NCBI RefSeq assembly: GCF_900176465.1
Contig: NZ_FWXR01000023.1
Coordinates: 1-64,000, forward strand
Length of the DNA: 64,000 nucleotides
Reading direction: 5' to 3'
From: Fulvimarina manganoxydans
Lineage (GTDB): Bacteria; Pseudomonadota; Alphaproteobacteria; Rhizobiales; Rhizobiaceae
This document shows positions 1 to 8,520 of this stretch, piece by piece (the stretch's first letter is position 1; each line of letters opens with the position of its first letter). Position numbers and translations under genes: made by a program. Below the pieces are notes generated by a model that worked only from the letters and a program-made list of their open reading frames with translations, searched no databases and was not told the origin of the DNA.

Positions 1-4
1 CATT

Positions 5-31
5 CATGCTGGCCTCCTTCCAGCCAGCATG
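5..31. repeat. Short inverted repeat at the left edge
   Basis: Arms CATGCTGG (5–12) and CCAGCATG (24–31) match perfectly around an 11-base loop. No T-tract follows, so this is not a clear terminator. It lies just before an IS110-type remnant and could belong to an element end or to a gene cut off by the window edge. Confidence 0.45.
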
Positions 32-78
32 TTGAATCACAGCCCAGAGAAAAGCGGAATCCTCAGCGACTCAGTTCG

Positions 79-264
79 ATGTCATCCCGCTCTAGCACGA
101 TCGGACAAGACCTGGCGAAGTCGGTGTTTCAGATCCATGGCGTAGGGCCGGACGGAAGCGTCGTGGTGGAACGTCAACTCCGGCGATCAGACCTATTGCG
201 ATGGTTCGGCAAGCAGAAGCCATGCCTCGTCGACCTCGAAGCCTGTAATGATAACCTGGAATAG
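79..264 (+). pseudogene. IS110-family transposase, N-terminal remnant
   Basis: The 61-residue product opens with IGQDLAKSVFQIHGV and continues to LVDLEACN. This matches the start of the RuvC-like DEDD domain of IS110 transposases, including the first catalytic Asp (GQDLAK) and the E of LEAC. Full-length family members have about 300–400 residues, so only the N-terminal fifth is left before a TAG stop. No other part of the element is visible downstream. It is a decayed insertion-sequence fragment marking the outer edge of the catabolic cluster. Confidence 0.7.
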
Positions 265-473
265 AGCCTTTTTCGTAAAACGGGAAGAGAGTTACTAAGT
301 GAGCTCAACCTGCGATTAACATCCCGCGCGGAAGTCTCCGTTGTCAGCGCTCCGAAAAGAGTTCGCGAGAGGACCTGCAAAATGTCGTGCTCGGTATCGT
401 GGCGTTTGACGCCGGTGTTCCAGATCGGTGAATTTTCGGAAGATCAGTTGCTTCCCCGATCCCGTTTCTCCCG

Positions 474-1151
474 CTACATGCGTTGCGATCCCTTCTTGTC
501 GCCGTACCGAGCGCGATAGTTATCGATCGTGTCCATGGCACCGCAAAACTCGACATTGTGCCAGTCCGGATCGTAGAGGTAGCAGGCCACGTTGCCGCCG
601 GTTTCTCCGTCTCCCAATGGCGGTTCGCTGTTATGCCTGACCGGACCGTAATTGAGGGGAACGCCGTTTGCGCGCTGCTGTTCGGCAAAAGCCAGAACGT
701 CTTCCAACCGGTTTCCTTCCACTTCCAATGCAAAATGAAAAAAGCTCATGCCGGTGGGCGTCGCAATCTGACCGGACGGATCATATTGCTCAACCAGAAC
801 GAGGCATTCCTCGTGGTTGCTGGCGCTCATATAGGCGCATCGGACCGTCCATCCCTCCCGCAAGGGATGCGGTTCGGCTTCGCAGGTCCGGCTGTGCGAC
901 AGTCCCGCGACCTGTTCGTACCACGCACGGCTGCGGGCAATGTCCTTCACATAGATCGACAACTGGCCGACATGCGAAACCAGAGAGGGTTTGAAGACGC
1001 CATAGTCCTCGGTCTTGTTGGAAAAGCGCCGTCTCGTCAGGGTCGGCCACAAGAGCACCAGTTCCCGGAACCACTTGTGCTTGAGCAGGAATCCGAATTT
1101 CTGCTGGAATGGAGGAATGACGTTCGGCGGGACGTATTCGGACGTGCTCAT
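474..1151 (-). CDS. VOC-family protein, extradiol-dioxygenase-like
   Basis: The 225-residue product has a vicinal-oxygen-chelate fold. The likely metal ligands are all visible: His in SHVGQLSIYV, His in MSFFHFALEV and Glu in DWHNVEFCG. This 2-His-1-Glu set is what type I extradiol ring-cleavage dioxygenases use to hold Fe(II), although non-dioxygenase VOC enzymes share it. The N-terminus carries about 45 extra residues before the fold. I chose the ATG at 1151 because it overlaps the TGA of the preceding gene (ATGA), which suggests translational coupling; longer upstream readings only shadow that gene. It is the last gene of the minus-strand operon. A ring-cleavage role is inferred from the fold and the neighbours. 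Confidence 0.8.
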   Translation of the reverse strand: MSTSEYVPPNVIPPFQQKFGFLLKHKWFRELVLLWPTLTRRRFSNKTEDYGVFKPSLVSHVGQLSIYVKDIARSRAWYEQVAGLSHSRTCEAEPHPLREGWTVRCAYMSASNHEECLVLVEQYDPSGQIATPTGMSFFHFALEVEGNRLEDVLAFAEQQRANGVPLNYGPVRHNSEPPLGDGETGGNVACYLYDPDWHNVEFCGAMDTIDNYRARYGDKKGSQRM

Positions 1152-1582
1152 GGGGCGCACTCCTCGATGATTTCGACGCAATGACGATCCGGGTCTCTGA
1201 CGGAAAACGCTCTTGCAACGGGTTTTGCCGATGCCAGTACCCGTCCCTCCCGAATGGTCAGGTCCATCTTTTCGGCGCGCTCGCGAATGGTATCGAAGCT
1301 TGTCGCATCCCGCACGGCGAGCGAAAAATGAAGCATCGAGCCATTGTCCATCTGCAGCGTCCGGTGCTTGACCAGACAAATGTCGTGATGGTGGAAGCCG
1401 AAGGAGAAGAAACGCATCTCCTGCTGGGACAGACGCATGGCGGCGCTGCTGTCGGGATGGTTGAGCGCGGAAAACTGCAGGTCCAGCAATTCCGTGTAGA
1501 ACGCCTTGGACCGCTCCAGGTCGGTGACGTAGAAGACATGGTGCTGAAGCTTGGTCGCCGCAATCGGCTTATGCGTGTTCAT
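1148..1582 (-). CDS. VOC-family (glyoxalase/dioxygenase superfamily) protein
   Basis: The 144-residue product is one complete VOC module of two beta-alpha-beta-beta-beta units. It starts LQHHVFYVTDLERSKAFY and ends DRHCVEIIEE. Possible metal ligands are His near residue 15, His in SMLHFSLAV and Glu in CVEII. A strong ribosome-binding site (AGGAAGGAAG) precedes the ATG. The gene starts 14 bp inside the 3' end of the flavin oxidoreductase gene and overlaps the next VOC gene by 4 bp, so all three are probably translated together. Two adjacent VOC proteins could form a heteromer or act on successive intermediates. The substrate is unknown. Confidence 0.82.
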   Translation of the reverse strand: MNTHKPIAATKLQHHVFYVTDLERSKAFYTELLDLQFSALNHPDSSAAMRLSQQEMRFFSFGFHHHDICLVKHRTLQMDNGSMLHFSLAVRDATSFDTIRERAEKMDLTIREGRVLASAKPVARAFSVRDPDRHCVEIIEECAP

Positions 1583-2834
1583 GCCGTCTTCCTTCCTGTT
1601 CCTGGCTCGACGCCCATGCCACGTATTTCCTCGTCTGCCTGCCGCCTCTCAGGAGTCCGGCCAGCAAAGCCAGGAATGGTGAAAAGCCTCGGCGTGGCCG
1701 CTTCCCTCGGCTGACGCGATGAATTTGATTCTCGACAATGGATCGCGCGGCGAGCGAAGCGAGCGGCTTGCTCCTCCACTCTACGCTTGGCGCGGCGACC
1801 TCGACCGTCTGCCCGCATTGCCAGGCTTCTGGGAGATCCGGCCGTAGCGCCAGCGCCGTTGCCATGCCCACAATGGAAATCCCCGCGTCGATCGCCTGTT
1901 CCGCAACGGCCTTCCGGCGGATTCCTCCAGTCAGCATGACCGGCATGCGGGCGATGGCGGTCACCTGCTGCGCAAATTCGAGAAAGTAAGCCTCTCGTGC
2001 GAGTGTTCGGTCGTCGCCGGTGCGTCCCTGCATCGCCGGGCTTTCATAATTGCCGCCGGAAATCTCCACGACGTCCACGGCCAAGCCGTTCAGCCCCTTC
2101 ACCAGGTGCAGGGCATCATCCTGATCGAAGCCGCCACGCTGAAAGTCCGCCGAATTGATTTTCACCGCGACACAGAAGTCTTTCGAGACATGGTCGCGAA
2201 CACCTCGGACGATGTCGAAAAGCAGCCGCGTCCGGTTCTCCAGAGAACCGCCCCAGGCGTCCCGGCGGCGGTTGGCCAGGGGCGAGAGGAACTGGCTGAG
2301 GAGGTAGCCATGCGCCGCATGAACTTCCACGCCGCTAAACCCGGCCTCTTGCGCGATGACGGCCGTTTCCACGTGGCGGCGAAGCACGTCGCGGATATCG
2401 TCCTCGGTCATTTCGCGTGGCATCGCGAACATCTTCGAAAACCGGCCCAATTCGACGGGCACGGCGGACGGCGCCAGCGCAGGCTGCCGCAGATTGGCGC
2501 GCATCTGTCGTCCCGGATGATTGATCTGCATCCAGCACTGCGCGCCCTGGCTGCGCGCCGCCTGCGACCATCGGCGCAACGCGGCGAGATGTTTCCGGTT
2601 CTCGACGACAACGCCGCCCGGTCCGGTCATGGCGCGACCGTCCACCATGACGTTGCCCGTTACGATCAGACCGGCGCCTCCCTTGGCCCAGGTGTCATAA
2701 AGCCGCCAAAGCCTTTCGCCCGGCGCGTGGTCTGCATCGGCCAGGTTTTCCTCCATTGCGGCCTTGGCGAGACGGTTCTTCAGGACGGCACCGTTCGGCA
2801 AGGTGAGAGGCTGAAAGAGCGGGTCGTCGGTCAT
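1569..2834 (-). CDS. NADH:flavin oxidoreductase, Old Yellow Enzyme family
   Basis: The 421-residue protein is an FMN-binding TIM barrel. It opens with LFQPLTLPNGAVLKNRLAKA, carries MQINHPGRQ and the HAAHGYLLSQFLSP signature that includes the active-site His pair, and has LTGGIRRK and GMATALALRPD in the phosphate-binding half. It lacks the C-terminal FAD/NAD domain of 2,4-dienoyl-CoA reductases (about 650–680 residues), so it is the short OYE form. The last 60 residues are basic and Arg-rich. Family members reduce activated C=C bonds or demethylate. Here it would reduce an unsaturated ring or a cleavage intermediate, which is inferred from context. Confidence 0.88.
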   Translation of the reverse strand: MTDDPLFQPLTLPNGAVLKNRLAKAAMEENLADADHAPGERLWRLYDTWAKGGAGLIVTGNVMVDGRAMTGPGGVVVENRKHLAALRRWSQAARSQGAQCWMQINHPGRQMRANLRQPALAPSAVPVELGRFSKMFAMPREMTEDDIRDVLRRHVETAVIAQEAGFSGVEVHAAHGYLLSQFLSPLANRRRDAWGGSLENRTRLLFDIVRGVRDHVSKDFCVAVKINSADFQRGGFDQDDALHLVKGLNGLAVDVVEISGGNYESPAMQGRTGDDRTLAREAYFLEFAQQVTAIARMPVMLTGGIRRKAVAEQAIDAGISIVGMATALALRPDLPEAWQCGQTVEVAAPSVEWRSKPLASLAARSIVENQIHRVSRGKRPRRGFSPFLALLAGLLRGGRQTRKYVAWASSQEQEGRRHEHA

Positions 2835-2843
2835 TGTCTGTCC

Positions 2844-3797
2844 TCAGGCCGAAATGGTGACGCGCTGCTCGCCCAGATCGATGATCCCGTCGGGGCTCTT
2901 GATCCGGGCGGTCACGACATCCCCCGCCTTCAGATATTGGGGCCTGCGCGACTGGGTCCTTTCAAAGGCCGCCCAAAGCTTCTTTTCAGGCAGGACAAGC
3001 TGCATCAGCTTGCGCAGAGCGGGTGGCGGAACCCTCAGCGCGCAGCCCGACGGCGTGCCGGTCAGCAACACGTCGCCCGGCGCGATGTCGGAGAAGGTCG
3101 AAAGCTCCGTGATCGTTTCGGCCGGTTTGAAGACGAGGTTGCGCGTCGTATCGCGCTGACGTTCCGCTCCGTTGACCGAAAGCGAAAGGTCCAACCGGTC
3201 GAGGTAGTGGAATTCTTCCGGTTCCAGCACCGTCAGATAGGGCCCCATGGGGCAGAAGCCGCGATAGCTCTTGCCTTTGAAGAACTGCGTCTGCGGAATC
3301 TGGATATCGCGTGCCGAGACATCATTGGCGATGGCGATGGCGAAAACATACTCGCTGAGAGTCGCCTCGGTCACGGTCACGGGTGCGGTAATGGCCTTGC
3401 GAAACACGAGTGCGAGTTCGATTTCGTAATCGAGCAGGCGGACATGCGGCGGTTTGCGGACCGTGCCGCGAGGCGCGTTCAACGAACAGTCCGCCTTTTC
3501 GAAGAACATGTTGAAGGTCTTCTCGTCCGGGTCCATCCCCGATTCGATCATGTGCTGGCGATAATTGGCGCCCTGGCAGAGAATTCGCGCCGGTGCGGTG
3601 ACGGGCGACAGCAAGGTCACATCCGCCAGCGACACGCTTGCCGCGCGCCCCGAGGCGGCGATCCAGCCGGTCTCGCCGTGCTCGATCAAAGCTGCGGTTG
3701 TCGGGTATTCCTGGTCCAGCGGAGCGATTGCGTCGCCCTTCACCAGGCCCCAGCGGCGGCGGCGGCCGATCTCGAAGTGGGCGAGATTCATGGCCAT
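2844..3797 (-). CDS. Fumarylacetoacetate hydrolase family protein
   Basis: The 317-residue protein has the FAH C-terminal fold. The metal-site Glu residues lie in LLDYEIELALV and the metal-site Asp in AIANDVSARD. The typical TQFFKGKSYRGFCPMGPYL stretch and the terminal LLTGTPSGC turn are present. The family hydrolyses or hydrates C–C or C–O bonds in products of aromatic ring cleavage, using Mg or Mn. It lies 9 bp upstream of the flavin oxidoreductase gene and downstream of the acyl-CoA synthetase gene on the same strand. Two start codons (3797, 3791) are possible; the first has the better-placed AGGGAA. The natural substrate cannot be told from sequence. Confidence 0.87.
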   Translation of the reverse strand: MAMNLAHFEIGRRRRWGLVKGDAIAPLDQEYPTTAALIEHGETGWIAASGRAASVSLADVTLLSPVTAPARILCQGANYRQHMIESGMDPDEKTFNMFFEKADCSLNAPRGTVRKPPHVRLLDYEIELALVFRKAITAPVTVTEATLSEYVFAIAIANDVSARDIQIPQTQFFKGKSYRGFCPMGPYLTVLEPEEFHYLDRLDLSLSVNGAERQRDTTRNLVFKPAETITELSTFSDIAPGDVLLTGTPSGCALRVPPPALRKLMQLVLPEKKLWAAFERTQSRRPQYLKAGDVVTARIKSPDGIIDLGEQRVTISA

Positions 3798-3824
3798 GTC
3801 CGTGTTCCCTCTCTCAACGCAATC

Positions 3825-5759
3825 TCACAGGACGTCCGTCTGGAAGACGTATTGCCCCAGCTTTTCGCGGAGCGGGGTTGCGTCGCCCTCCGTCCGGACC
3901 TTCGCCAGCAGACCACGCTTGGAATCCTGCACTACGGACAGGTCTTTGAGCGTGACGCCGCAGGCGTTCGCCTCCGTGCGAACGACCAGTTCGATTTCCC
4001 GCATGGACAGCGCCGGCTTGAAAATCTTGCCGACCGGCGTGACCGGCATGTCGGGTAGGACGATGACCGCCCTGGGTTGCGCCGCACGTTCGGGAATGTG
4101 GGTTGTCACATGCGCCAGGAGTTCTTTCTCCGAGGCCGTGTGGTCCGGTCTGAGCTGGACGTAGAGCACCGGCAACTCACCCGCATGCACATCGGGTCGC
4201 CCAACCGCCGCGGCCAATTGCACCGCGGGATGCTCATAGGCGGCCTGTTCGATCACCTGCGGGTCGATATTGTGGCCGCTGCGGATGATCAGCTCCTTCT
4301 TGCGCCCGGTGAGCCAGAAGTAGCCGTCCACATCCTGACGGGCGAGGTCGCCGGTGTTCAGCCACCGCTCGCCGTCAATCGTGAGCCAGATGCCCTCGTT
4401 GTGCTCGGCAATGACATAGCCGGCAAAGACGTTGGGGCCATGGATGGCCAATAGGCCGACTTCCTCCCGGTCCGCGAAGCCAGCGAACCGGCCATCATTG
4501 TCGAGACGCACCACGGCCATCTTCTGGTAGGGGATGCGAATCCCGATCGAACCGATCCGCCGTTCGCCGAGGGGCGGATTGACGCTCGAAACACAGGCAC
4601 CCTCGGTGAGCCCGTAGGCTTCGAGGATCCGAATGCCCGTCGTCTTCTCGAAATTGCGGAAGGTTTCTACCGGCATGGGCGCCGCGCCGCAAAAGCCATA
4701 TCCGACGCTGGAAATGTCCCGGCCGCCCAGCGGAACCTGAAGCAGCGAGGAATAGACGGTCGGAACGCCGGAAAAGGCGAAGATGCGGTAATGCTCGACG
4801 ATGTCCCAGAAGGAGCGGATGACGCCCTCGCCGCGATAGCCCTGCGGTGTGCCGAGGATCACATGCGAGCTGTTGCTCCAGGGGGCAAGCCCGGTCACCA
4901 GCTGACCGTTGACGTGAAAGAGCGGCAAACCGCAGAAGATGGGCTTTGCCGCGCCGAGCACCTCGCCTGCGAAAAGGCGCATCGACCAGCTGTTGAAGAC
5001 TTCGGAAAAATGTGTCCGCTTGGCGATCTTGGGCGTGCCGGTCGTGCCGCCCGTGCAGAAATAGGACGAGATGTCGTCTGGGCCCGGCGTCTCGAAATTC
5101 AGCCCTTCGCCATTTTCCCGGGCGATTTCCCTGCGCAGGTTCAAGATGGGCAGCGGCTTGCCTGGTATGCTCAACCTGCGGAAACGGGACAAGGTTCGAA
5201 AGGCAAGGCCGGCTGCACCTCGGACATAGGGGCCCACCCCGACCGTCAGAATGCCGGCCAGATCGGGCACCTGGGCCGCGGCCTGGCTGGCCTTTTCCCA
5301 GATGTCGCTTCGCAGCGTCGGCTCCAGCGTCACCAGCCACTTGGCCCTGCCGGCTCTCAGAAGCTCGCCGATCTGCTCGGCCTCCAGAAGCGGATTGATG
5401 GCAAAGGCAATCCCGGCCGCCTCGCCGCCCCAGATGACGAAATGGGTTTCGGGCAGGTTCGGTAGCACGAAGGCGACGACGTCGCTTCGGCCGATGCCGA
5501 GCCGGCGCAGGGCGTTGGCGGTACGGGTGATGTCCGCAAGGAGTTCGCGTTGGGTCCAGGTGACGGGCTTCTTGTAATCCTTCGCCCGCAGGAAAAACGA
5601 CAATGCCGGAGACTCGGGCGACGCCGCCAGTCCTATTGACAGCATCTCATAGGTGCTCGTGGGCAGCCCCCTCTCGGCCAGGGAGATCTCCTCGAGCTCG
5701 GCAATGTCGGTCTCGTTGTTCACCTGAACACCGCCGGTATCATGTCTGGTCTTGAGCAT
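3825..5759 (-). CDS. Acyl-CoA synthetase, AMP-binding (ANL superfamily)
   Basis: The 644-residue product is an adenylate-forming ligase. Motif A3 reads YFCTGGTTGTPKIAKRTH, A5 is ILEAYGLTEG, and the hinge region is LNTGDLARQDVDGYFWLTGRKKELI. The A10 segment near the C-terminus reads PVGKIFKP and holds the catalytic Lys. Such enzymes turn a carboxylic acid, ATP and CoA into an acyl-CoA. The ATG at 5759 has GGGAG five bases upstream and lies 28 bp after the tetR stop, so it is chosen over longer upstream readings. In this operon it may activate a carboxylated ring compound or side chain before degradation. Close relatives act on fatty, steroid or aryl acids, so specificity is open. Confidence 0.87.
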   Translation of the reverse strand: MLKTRHDTGGVQVNNETDIAELEEISLAERGLPTSTYEMLSIGLAASPESPALSFFLRAKDYKKPVTWTQRELLADITRTANALRRLGIGRSDVVAFVLPNLPETHFVIWGGEAAGIAFAINPLLEAEQIGELLRAGRAKWLVTLEPTLRSDIWEKASQAAAQVPDLAGILTVGVGPYVRGAAGLAFRTLSRFRRLSIPGKPLPILNLRREIARENGEGLNFETPGPDDISSYFCTGGTTGTPKIAKRTHFSEVFNSWSMRLFAGEVLGAAKPIFCGLPLFHVNGQLVTGLAPWSNSSHVILGTPQGYRGEGVIRSFWDIVEHYRIFAFSGVPTVYSSLLQVPLGGRDISSVGYGFCGAAPMPVETFRNFEKTTGIRILEAYGLTEGACVSSVNPPLGERRIGSIGIRIPYQKMAVVRLDNDGRFAGFADREEVGLLAIHGPNVFAGYVIAEHNEGIWLTIDGERWLNTGDLARQDVDGYFWLTGRKKELIIRSGHNIDPQVIEQAAYEHPAVQLAAAVGRPDVHAGELPVLYVQLRPDHTASEKELLAHVTTHIPERAAQPRAVIVLPDMPVTPVGKIFKPALSMREIELVVRTEANACGVTLKDLSVVQDSKRGLLAKVRTEGDATPLREKLGQYVFQTDVL

Positions 5760-5787
5760 CGTTGCTCCCGAAACACTCAGTGTGCAG

Positions 5788-6399
5788 CTACGACTCCGGG
5801 AGCGGCGGCAGATCGTTGGCGGCAATCGCGCGCGCCTCCGCTGCCTCCAGTCCCAGCGCCCGCAAAACCAGTTCAGCCGCATTCGATCCGGCCTCACGCC
5901 AGGTCTTGTGCCCATCGAGCACCAGCAACATGGCCGCGACGCCGGTTCCACCGATCATGGCCAGGACGGATGATGCCTGGTCCGGCTGAAACTGGAACCG
6001 TCCGGCTTTCAGACCTTTCATCAGGTCCACGGATGGCTGGGACTCAAACATGGTCCGCAGAAGATTGCTGGAGAATGCGAAACGGAGGATGAAACGCCCC
6101 CATACCGGGTCTTCATGCGCTCTGCGGACGAAGTGGCGGATCCCATTGGCGACGGCGATCGCCGGATCGGCAATGTCCTGGGATGCGAGGGCGATGCGCG
6201 CATGCATCTCCGAAGCAAGCCCGGCGACGACCTCCTCGAACAACCGATCGGGCTCGACGCCGTTGTTGTAGATCGTCCCGCGTGCAACGCCAGCGGCCTG
6301 CGCAAGCTCGCTGACATTGATCTGATTGCCACCCTTTTCCGCAAACAGCCGCATGGCCGCCTGATTGATCCGGGCCTGGGCGGTCGAGGCAAAGCTCAC
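5788..6399 (-). CDS. TetR/AcrR-family transcriptional regulator
   Basis: The 203-residue protein has an N-terminal TetR helix-turn-helix, with ARINQAAMRLFAEKGG followed by VSELAQAAGVARGTIYNN, and a diverged ligand-binding domain. The start codon is GTG at 6399, supported by GAGGAGAA just upstream. It is the first gene of the minus-strand catabolic operon and is transcribed divergently from the flavoprotein hydroxylase. The perfect palindrome at 6430–6445 in the shared intergenic region is the obvious operator. The likely behaviour is repression of both arms, relieved by a pathway intermediate or its CoA ester. That is inferred from layout. Confidence 0.87.
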   Translation of the reverse strand: MSFASTAQARINQAAMRLFAEKGGNQINVSELAQAAGVARGTIYNNGVEPDRLFEEVVAGLASEMHARIALASQDIADPAIAVANGIRHFVRRAHEDPVWGRFILRFAFSSNLLRTMFESQPSVDLMKGLKAGRFQFQPDQASSVLAMIGGTGVAAMLLVLDGHKTWREAGSNAAELVLRALGLEAAEARAIAANDLPPLPES

Positions 6400-6418
6400 T
6401 GGATTCTCCTCGTCACTC

Positions 6419-6447
6419 TTGACAGAAATTGAACACTACTGTTCATT
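6419..6447 (+). promoter_or_regulatory. Divergent promoter region with TetR-type operator
   Basis: A perfect palindrome with TGAACA and TGTTCA arms and a CTAC spacer occupies 6430–6445. A consensus -35 box TTGACA lies at 6419–6424, and a weak -10 candidate (TTCATT, 6442–6447) follows after 17 bases. The palindrome therefore sits between the two promoter boxes of the rightward hydroxylase gene. It is also about 30 bp upstream of the leftward tetR start, so a bound repressor could block both. Confidence 0.6.
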
Positions 6448-6509
6448 CCGAGTCAATCATGTTGATAAGGCGATCACCGGAAACAAGGGTGGTCCGGGGA
6501 AGCCAAACT

Positions 6510-8078
6510 ATGGAAGCCAGTGTCCAATCGCACACCGACGTGCTGGTCGTGGGATGCGGACCTGTCGGGGCGGCATTCGCCCTGATGCTGGGTCGGCTTG
6601 GGATCTCTACGCTGGTAATCGACAAGGCGCCGGACATCTATCTGGCGCCCCGCGCCATCGCCTTTGATTTCGACGCCTTGCGGATCCTGCAATCGGTGGG
6701 CGTCGGAGAAGCGGATTTCGAGCAGGTCCGGATCCCGGTCGTGCGGTTGATATCACCGCTGTTCGGCGAGTTCGCCCGCATCAATACCGGGCAGGATGTC
6801 GACACGCATCCAATGCAGATCACCTTCTATCAGCCCGATCTCGAGCGGGGCCTGCGCCGAAAGCTCGAGCAGACGAAAAACCTCGCGCTCAGCCTCGGGA
6901 CCGAACTCGTGGCACTGACCCAGACGCGCGAAGGGGTGCTCGCAAGCGTCAGACATGCGGATGGTCAGATGCTGGACATCCGTGCCGGCTATCTCGTCGG
7001 CGCCGACGGCGCCCATTCCGTGGTCCGCGGCATCATCGGCCGGGACTTCCAGGGAAGCAGTTTTGCCGAGGATTGGCTCATCGTCGACGCGCAAAACCCT
7101 TCGCAGCCTATCGACCACGTTGAATTTCTCTGCAATCCGAAGCGACCGACACCCCACATGGTGGCGCCGGGGGGTCGGCAGCGATGGGAATTCATGCTGG
7201 CCAGAGGCGAAAGCCGCCAACAAATGGAAAGGGACGAGGAAATCGATCGTCTTCTGGCCCCCTGGGGCGGGATCGCCGCCATGAAAATCGAACGCAAGGC
7301 CGTTTATCGCTTCCACGCGCGGATCGCCTCGTCCTTCCGAAACGGACGGGTCTTCCTGATCGGCGATGCAGCGCACATCACGCCACCCTTTGTTGGGCAA
7401 GGTCTGGTCTCGGGGCTGCGGGATGCTGCCAATCTTTCCTGGAAACTGGCCTACGTCATTCAGGGAAAGGCAGGTCGCCACATCCTGGATAGCTACGACC
7501 AGGAAAGACGCCCGCACGCGAAAGCCATGATCAATCTTGCCCGCTTCATGGCCAAGCTCATCATGCCGCGACACCATCTTTCGGCCTTCATAGTCCACGG
7601 CACGATGAAACTGATGCGCTGCGTTCCCGGCTTGCGCGCCCTGTTGGACGAACAGGGAATCCGTCCTTCCAACAGCTTTCGCAGGGGCTGCTTCATCAAG
7701 TCGGCGTCATGGCCAAAGCCTGGCCACATGTTTCCGCAGGTCTGGCTTCTGGACCCGAAGGGAAACGAGTTCCGCAGCGACGATGTCCTGGGTCAGCATT
7801 TCGCGCTCATAGGACTGAATACGGATCCCGGTGAATATCTGACGGAAGACACCAGGCAGTTCGTCTCGTCTCTGGGGGCCACCGCAGTGGCAATCGGTCA
7901 CGCCGACACATCGACAGCGGCGCGATTTCATTACAGGCTGAAAACGCCCTCGGCGTTGCTGCCGAAAGGAGATCGCAGGGTCGCGCTCGTCCGACCCGAC
8001 CGCATTGTCATTGCAACCTGCCGGGCCCGCGACACGGCATCCATGCTTCGCTCCGTCAAGAAATACTTGGACGGTTGA
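6510..8078 (+). CDS. MhpA-like FAD-dependent aromatic monooxygenase
   Basis: The 522-residue product is a class A flavoprotein hydroxylase. It has the N-terminal GxGxxG dinucleotide fold (VVGCGPVGAAFALMLGRLG), the middle DG-type motif (VGADGAHSVVRGIIG) and the GD motif (RVFLIGDAAHITPPF) that contacts the FAD ribityl chain. The C-terminal thioredoxin-like extension of phenol and MHP hydroxylases is also present. Relatives such as MhpA ortho-hydroxylate phenolic acids using NAD(P)H and O2. I chose the ATG at 6510 because GGGGA lies about ten bases upstream. Starting at the TTG at 6429 would place the gene start inside the operator. It is the only rightward gene of the cluster and is divergent from tetR. 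Confidence 0.85.
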   Translation: MEASVQSHTDVLVVGCGPVGAAFALMLGRLGISTLVIDKAPDIYLAPRAIAFDFDALRILQSVGVGEADFEQVRIPVVRLISPLFGEFARINTGQDVDTHPMQITFYQPDLERGLRRKLEQTKNLALSLGTELVALTQTREGVLASVRHADGQMLDIRAGYLVGADGAHSVVRGIIGRDFQGSSFAEDWLIVDAQNPSQPIDHVEFLCNPKRPTPHMVAPGGRQRWEFMLARGESRQQMERDEEIDRLLAPWGGIAAMKIERKAVYRFHARIASSFRNGRVFLIGDAAHITPPFVGQGLVSGLRDAANLSWKLAYVIQGKAGRHILDSYDQERRPHAKAMINLARFMAKLIMPRHHLSAFIVHGTMKLMRCVPGLRALLDEQGIRPSNSFRRGCFIKSASWPKPGHMFPQVWLLDPKGNEFRSDDVLGQHFALIGLNTDPGEYLTEDTRQFVSSLGATAVAIGHADTSTAARFHYRLKTPSALLPKGDRRVALVRPDRIVIATCRARDTASMLRSVKKYLDG

Positions 8079-8163
8079 TTTCTTTCAAACGGGCGCCTCT
8101 AAAAACATCTCCAAGCGCTTTGTCTTGTGATTCCATTGCCCTGGAAGCGATGGGAGGGAATGG

Positions 8164-8520
8164 ATGCGCGGACAGCCTGGATTTCGGGACATTGAAGAGC
8201 GTTACGGGCGTCTCGGCGAGGACGGCGATGCGTTGGAGAAACTGACGCGATCGCGCCGTGGGAGGTTTTCCGCAAGCCTCTGTTGAAAGCATTGAAGCGT
8301 TCCGACGGCGCCAAGGGTGGGAAACCGCCCTACGATCCCGTTCTGATGTTCCAGGTCTCGGTTCTGCAGGGCACTACAACCTGTCGGACGATCAGGGACT
8401 ATCAGGCTAAATTTCAAATCCAAGACCGGCTGGCTTTCAGGCGTTTTCTCGGCCTAGCCGACAAGCTGCCGGACGCCAAAACGATCTGGCTGTTCCGGGA
8501 GCACTGGGTCGAGGCCGGAG
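8164..8520 (+). pseudogene. IS5-family transposase, frameshifted and truncated
   Basis: The reading frame starts MRGQPGFRDIEERYGRL and then shifts by one base near 8245. The next frame reads PWEVFRKPLLKALKRSDG and then GGKPPYDPVLMFQVSVLQ. This is the N-terminal DUF772 region of IS5-group transposases. The gene stops abruptly at about 8520, where the left end of the IS256-family element begins. The C-terminal DDE half is not found on the other side of that element, so the rest was probably lost in a deletion next to it. Confidence 0.75.

Noticed and set aside
2106-4058. Long plus-strand reading frame of 650 codons over the flavin oxidoreductase and FAH genes
   Set aside because: It is antisense to two clear family members and its product is Arg/His/Gly-rich without motifs, which is typical of high-GC shadow frames.
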